Positions 14,150 to 16,732 of a stretch of 16,732 bases of DNA are shown here, in pieces. The translations under genes and the position numbers were made by a program. The DNA is from an uncultured Megasphaera sp. (GTDB lineage Bacteria; Bacillota; Negativicutes; Veillonellales; Megasphaeraceae), in the NCBI GenBank assembly GCA_900548635.1, contig URLP01000027.1, positions 1-16,732 of the forward strand, in the 5' to 3' direction. Position 1 is the first letter of the stretch, and the number at the start of each line of letters is the position of its first letter. The notes under the pieces were generated by a model, which had not been told where the DNA came from, did not search any database, and worked only from the letters and a program-made list of their open reading frames with translations.

Positions 14150-14185
14150 AAAAAAGCCTGTCGCTTTATTGCGGCAGGCTTTTTT
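14150..14185. terminator. Bidirectional terminator between tex and the zinc-ribbon gene
   Basis: The stem AAAAAAGCCTGTCGC (14150-14164) pairs with GCGGCAGGCTTTTTT (14171-14185), with one G-T pair and loop TTTATT. T-runs lie at the 3' side on both strands. It fills the gap between the two convergent stop codons. Confidence 0.92.
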
Positions 14186-15496
14186 CTAAAGATTATTCCA
14201 TTCGTTATTGAGTTTGTCGTAGCGGTCCGAGGCGGCTTGTCCGCGCTGGAAGCCCGGGCGGTAGTCCTGGCCGCGCTGGCTGGCACTGACGCCGTCGTAG
14301 AGACCGCGGATGCGGTCCTGTTCGGCCTGGAAGAGGGCATCGAGTTTATATTTCATGGCCGTGTTGTCGATGGACGTATCGTTGTCCAGCTGACTGCGCG
14401 TCTTGGAAATCTGGATGTAGAGGGTATTGGCCCGGCTCGAGAATTCCCGGTTGCCTTTGAAATCGGGATGATTCTGCAGATACGTGTTGATGTCGCCGGC
14501 TAACTTGCCGATATCGTCATTAAAGAGGTCCTTGCTGTTGGCATAGGACGAAAGGATTTGTTTATCCGGATCCGTCTTCGCCTGCTGCGGCGGCGCTTCT
14601 TCTTTCTTAGTCTGGGTGCTGACGTATTTTTCCAGGTAGCTGGCTAAGTTGTCGCCGTCGACAGCGGCCGTGAAGTCGGCACCGGGAATCTTGATAGTCC
14701 GTGCGTTCTTCTTCCCTTTCTGGACGGCATCGCGCAAATCGTCCAGTTTTTCGCTGACTGCATCGTCGCCGGGATTCTGGGCAATGGCAATGGCCGTATC
14801 GTAGATGGCCATCTGGTCGCGCATGACTTCGCGGATGGCCTTGTCATCGGCAGCATATTCATCAGGGATGTTCTTAGGCTGATAATTGCGGCTTATTTTT
14901 TCGACATTCTTGCGATTCTTTTCCAAATCCCTGACCAGGGAATCGACATCATCGCCCTGCCCTTTCTGGCTCAGGCGCTTAGCCGTATCCGTAGCCGCTT
15001 CATTTTCAGCACCCAACTGCTGAGATAAGGAAACGGCATCCTTGACGTAGTCGCCGCTGTGGCTGCCGTAAAAATGGAAACCCACAGCACCGATAATAAT
15101 CAAAAGAACGACGACGACAGCGGCGATGATAGTCTTACGGTAGCGTACATAAAAAGGCACTTCCTGAAAAGGCGGCGGCTGGGGCCGGCCCGTCATGACC
15201 GGCTGCGGTGCCGATCGGTCGGCTTCTGCCGGTCTTTCTTCACGCGGTGCCTGACGATGACTGTGGTCAAAGGTTTCCGTCCCCGTTTCTTCATCGATGA
15301 CTGGTTCGTCATCATCCATGGGCGGCAGCTCAGCGCCGCAGAAGGGGCAGAACTTGCTGTCTGCTAAGAGCCACTTGCCGCATTCCGGGCAAATACGTTT
15401 CTTTATTTCCTCCTGCGGCTGCTGTTCCGCGCCGCAGGCCTGACAAAACCGGTCGCCGTCCTGAAGGGGCGCACCGCAGTGCTGGCATTTCTTCAT
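14186..15496 (-). CDS. Zinc-ribbon, single-span membrane protein of unknown function
   Basis: The 436-residue protein begins with two tandem zinc ribbons: C4/C7 with C18/C21, and C36/C39 with C50/C53. An acidic, Pro-rich, low-complexity linker (about 54-116) leads to a basic segment, RYRK, and one strong membrane helix (about 122-143). The remaining 290 residues contain no cysteine, are hydrophilic and mostly helical in appearance, and should lie outside the membrane given the positive-inside rule. This layout is common in Firmicute zinc-ribbon proteins whose function is unknown. The start at 15496 follows AAAGGA about nine bases upstream; the in-frame ATG at 15532 would precede that site. 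Its promoter (15541-15569) overlaps the end of the upstream hydrolase gene. I infer a sensor or envelope-associated role, without firm support. Confidence 0.8.
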   Translation of the reverse strand: MKKCQHCGAPLQDGDRFCQACGAEQQPQEEIKKRICPECGKWLLADSKFCPFCGAELPPMDDDEPVIDEETGTETFDHSHRQAPREERPAEADRSAPQPVMTGRPQPPPFQEVPFYVRYRKTIIAAVVVVLLIIIGAVGFHFYGSHSGDYVKDAVSLSQQLGAENEAATDTAKRLSQKGQGDDVDSLVRDLEKNRKNVEKISRNYQPKNIPDEYAADDKAIREVMRDQMAIYDTAIAIAQNPGDDAVSEKLDDLRDAVQKGKKNARTIKIPGADFTAAVDGDNLASYLEKYVSTQTKKEEAPPQQAKTDPDKQILSSYANSKDLFNDDIGKLAGDINTYLQNHPDFKGNREFSSRANTLYIQISKTRSQLDNDTSIDNTAMKYKLDALFQAEQDRIRGLYDGVSASQRGQDYRPGFQRGQAASDRYDKLNNEWNNL

Positions 15497-15540
15497 ACAA
15501 ACACATCCTTTACGAGTAAATGAGCGCATCACATGTGTTT

Positions 15541-15569
15541 ATTATAAGCCATTCCCATCAATGTTGCAA
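15541..15569 (-). promoter_or_regulatory. Promoter of the zinc-ribbon gene
   Basis: On the minus strand TTGCAA (15564-15569) and a perfect TATAAT (15541-15546) are separated by 17 bases. The -35 box lies inside the last codons of the upstream hydrolase gene. No terminator separates the two genes. Confidence 0.7.
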
Positions 15570-16478
15570 AAAATCGGCCATGCGCCGGTAGGTATCGCAG
15601 ATTTCATCGTAGCATAATTTTTCAAAATTAAGGTACGAATGGACCATGTTGTCATAATTATACGTTTCGGCCCGGACGCCCAATTCTTGCAGACGGCGCA
15701 CATAATCCCGTCCTTCGTCGCGGAAAGGGCAGAACTGCGTCGTCAAAACTAAAGTTGCCGGCATGTCCTTCGACAATTCCCCAAACAAAGGAGAAGCCTG
15801 ACGGCGGTCGTCGCCAGCACGGAAGCATTGATTGAAATACCAACGCATCTTGGCCGGCGTAAAGCCCGTCTTCGTATTGCAGTTTTCTTTGACGGACGGG
15901 AAAGAATGGGTCATATCCAGACAGGGATAGACGAGAATCTGATGCGTCAGCGGCACAGACGCGTCGTGCTGCAGAGCCTGGCTCGTCTGCGCAGCCATGC
16001 AGCCGCCGGCGCTGTCGCCGCACAGTGTCAAATCGTCAGTGTGGGCAAGCTGCAGTTCATCGAGTTTCGGCAGTGCCTTTTGGGCTACGGCCAGAGCATC
16101 TTCATAAGCTGCGGGATAGGGATTTTCCGGCGCCAGGCGGTATTCCGGGGAAATGACGATGTGCTGCGTCGCCTGGGCAATGCGGCGGCAGACCGGATCG
16201 TAGACGGAGACCGTATCGATGGCAAAGCCGCCGCCGTGATAGTAAATCAGGACCGGCAAGGGCCGGCTCGCATCGGGAATATAGATCCGGATGGGTACGT
16301 CATAGACGTCACAGCCTTCCAGTACCGTATCGACGACCCTGGCCATAGCGACCTTCGGCAGTTCCTGTCCTAACGCCGTGTGCAGCGACGCTTCGCGCAT
16401 GGTAATCGGTGTCATGACAAAATCATCACTTGTGTGGGCAGCAATAAACGCTGCCAGATTCGCTTTAATTTCGCTCAT
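15558..16478 (-). CDS. HSL-type alpha/beta hydrolase with an altered catalytic triad
   Basis: The 306-residue protein belongs to the hormone-sensitive-lipase group of esterases. The oxyanion-hole motif HGGG is at 81-84 and the nucleophile Ser156 is in GDSAGG (154-159). The SPEYRLAPENPYPAAYED segment (110-127) is diagnostic. The catalytic His is H280 in MVHSYL. The acidic triad member normally sits in a DPLRDEG motif, but here the sequence is CPFRDEG with Cys250 in place of the Asp. The enzyme may use another acid, work poorly, or have a different role. There is no signal peptide, so it is cytoplasmic. GAGGGA lies four to five bases before the ATG. No clear promoter was found between the gene and the tRNA terminator upstream. 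Confidence 0.9.
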   Translation of the reverse strand: MSEIKANLAAFIAAHTSDDFVMTPITMREASLHTALGQELPKVAMARVVDTVLEGCDVYDVPIRIYIPDASRPLPVLIYYHGGGFAIDTVSVYDPVCRRIAQATQHIVISPEYRLAPENPYPAAYEDALAVAQKALPKLDELQLAHTDDLTLCGDSAGGCMAAQTSQALQHDASVPLTHQILVYPCLDMTHSFPSVKENCNTKTGFTPAKMRWYFNQCFRAGDDRRQASPLFGELSKDMPATLVLTTQFCPFRDEGRDYVRRLQELGVRAETYNYDNMVHSYLNFEKLCYDEICDTYRRMADFLQH

Positions 16479-16501
16479 AAAATCCCTCTTCCCCCTGAAT
16501 T

Positions 16502-16532
16502 TCGTTTGTCGTTGATCGTTCGTCGTTTGTCG
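16502..16532. repeat. Heptamer tract (TCGTTTG-like units)
   Basis: Four consecutive 7-bp units, TCGTTTG, TCGTTGA, TCGTTCG and TCGTTTG, then TCG. The same degenerate heptamer occurs in both orientations at 11227-11316. It lies between the hydrolase ribosome binding site and a GGGCG hairpin. Confidence 0.6.
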
Positions 16533-16575
16533 AAACGCCTCACAAGTTCAAAAAAGTGTATGCACAGGATTCACG

Positions 16576-16599
16576 CGGGCGCCCGATTATGGACGCCCC
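16576..16599. repeat. GGGCG/CGCCC hairpin repeat
   Basis: CGGGCGCCC (16576-16584), a 6-base loop and GGACGCCCC (16591-16599) form a stem with one mismatch. It follows the same template as the two hairpins in the element at 1238-1347, and CTAC follows it just as in the first of them. Confidence 0.6.
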
Positions 16600-16619
16600 T
16601 ACTTACGATGAACAATATG

Positions 16620-16665
16620 AAAAAAGAGGCCGTGCTTGAGGAGATAACCTCAACACACAGCCTCT
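16620..16665 (-). terminator. Terminator of the tRNA-Ser gene
   Basis: On the minus strand AGAGGC (16660-16665) pairs with GCCTCT (16625-16630), and TTGAGG pairs with CCTCAA inside it; the middle is nearly all paired. Six Ts follow. It begins 13 bases beyond the encoded CCA end. Confidence 0.9.
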
Positions 16666-16677
16666 ATCATTCGTTTC

Positions 16678-16732
16678 TGGCGGAGAGCGTGGGATTTGAA
16701 CCCACGATAGAGCGTTCGCCCTATACATGATT
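16678..16732 (-). tRNA. tRNA-Ser, 3' half (cut by the window edge)
   Basis: Read on the minus strand, the fragment starts just after the anticodon and contains the 3' side of the anticodon stem. A long variable arm (TAGGGC/GCTCTA) follows, then the T arm GTGGG-TTCAAAT-CCCAC, acceptor strand GCTCTCC, discriminator G and an encoded CCA (16678-16680). A long variable arm with G73 indicates tRNA-Ser; Leu and Tyr tRNAs normally have A73. The anticodon lies outside the window, so the isoacceptor cannot be stated. A tRNA-Sec gene is a less likely alternative. Confidence 0.85.

Overview
The window is compact bacterial DNA, with nearly every gene on the minus strand. The only plus-strand protein gene is tex. 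Strong AGGAGG-type ribosome binding sites, two TTG starts, GC-rich third positions, an oxygen-sensitive class III ribonucleotide reductase and a PerR-type regulator point to an anaerobic Firmicute. The codon use and the style of the intergenic repeats recall Negativicutes of the Megasphaera/Veillonellaceae type. That placement rests on memory, not on a search.

Layout from left to right. Positions 1-109 look like the right end of an IS200/IS605-type element that abuts the stop codon of a thiF-family gene with a ThiS-like N-terminal domain (110-907). That gene has its own promoter followed directly by an intrinsic terminator, so it is a candidate attenuator or small RNA. A 54-codon gene of unknown function follows (1021-1185); its long leader carries a 110-bp two-hairpin repeat. 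The anaerobic ribonucleotide reductase operon nrdD-nrdG (4185-1515) comes next. Its promoter has -35 and -10 boxes 17 bp apart with an NrdR-box-like palindrome between them. Then come ybaK, a glyoxalase-fold gene and tcdA (6039-4466), three closely packed genes driven by a promoter that overlaps the sbcC stop codon.

The centre is a DNA-repair unit, nfo-sbcD-sbcC (11155-6106): endonuclease IV plus the SbcCD nuclease, whose two genes overlap by four bases. Upstream lies a Fur-family regulator with the full set of PerR metal ligands (11772-11362). It is transcribed away from tex (11977-14142) across an AT-rich region holding two perfect 15-bp 7-1-7 palindromes. An oxidative-stress regulator beside DNA-repair genes makes functional sense, but direct regulation is inference.

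The right part has a zinc-ribbon, single-membrane-span protein convergent with tex and sharing its terminator, an HSL-type alpha/beta hydrolase whose expected catalytic Asp is Cys, and the 3' half of a tRNA-Ser gene cut by the window edge. I saw no CRISPR array, complete transposase, phage gene or obvious defence system. The most interesting signals are regulatory: two terminators immediately upstream of ribosome binding sites, the palindromes between perR and tex, and a composite repeat family (heptamer tracts plus GGGCG/CGCCC hairpins) in several intergenic regions.
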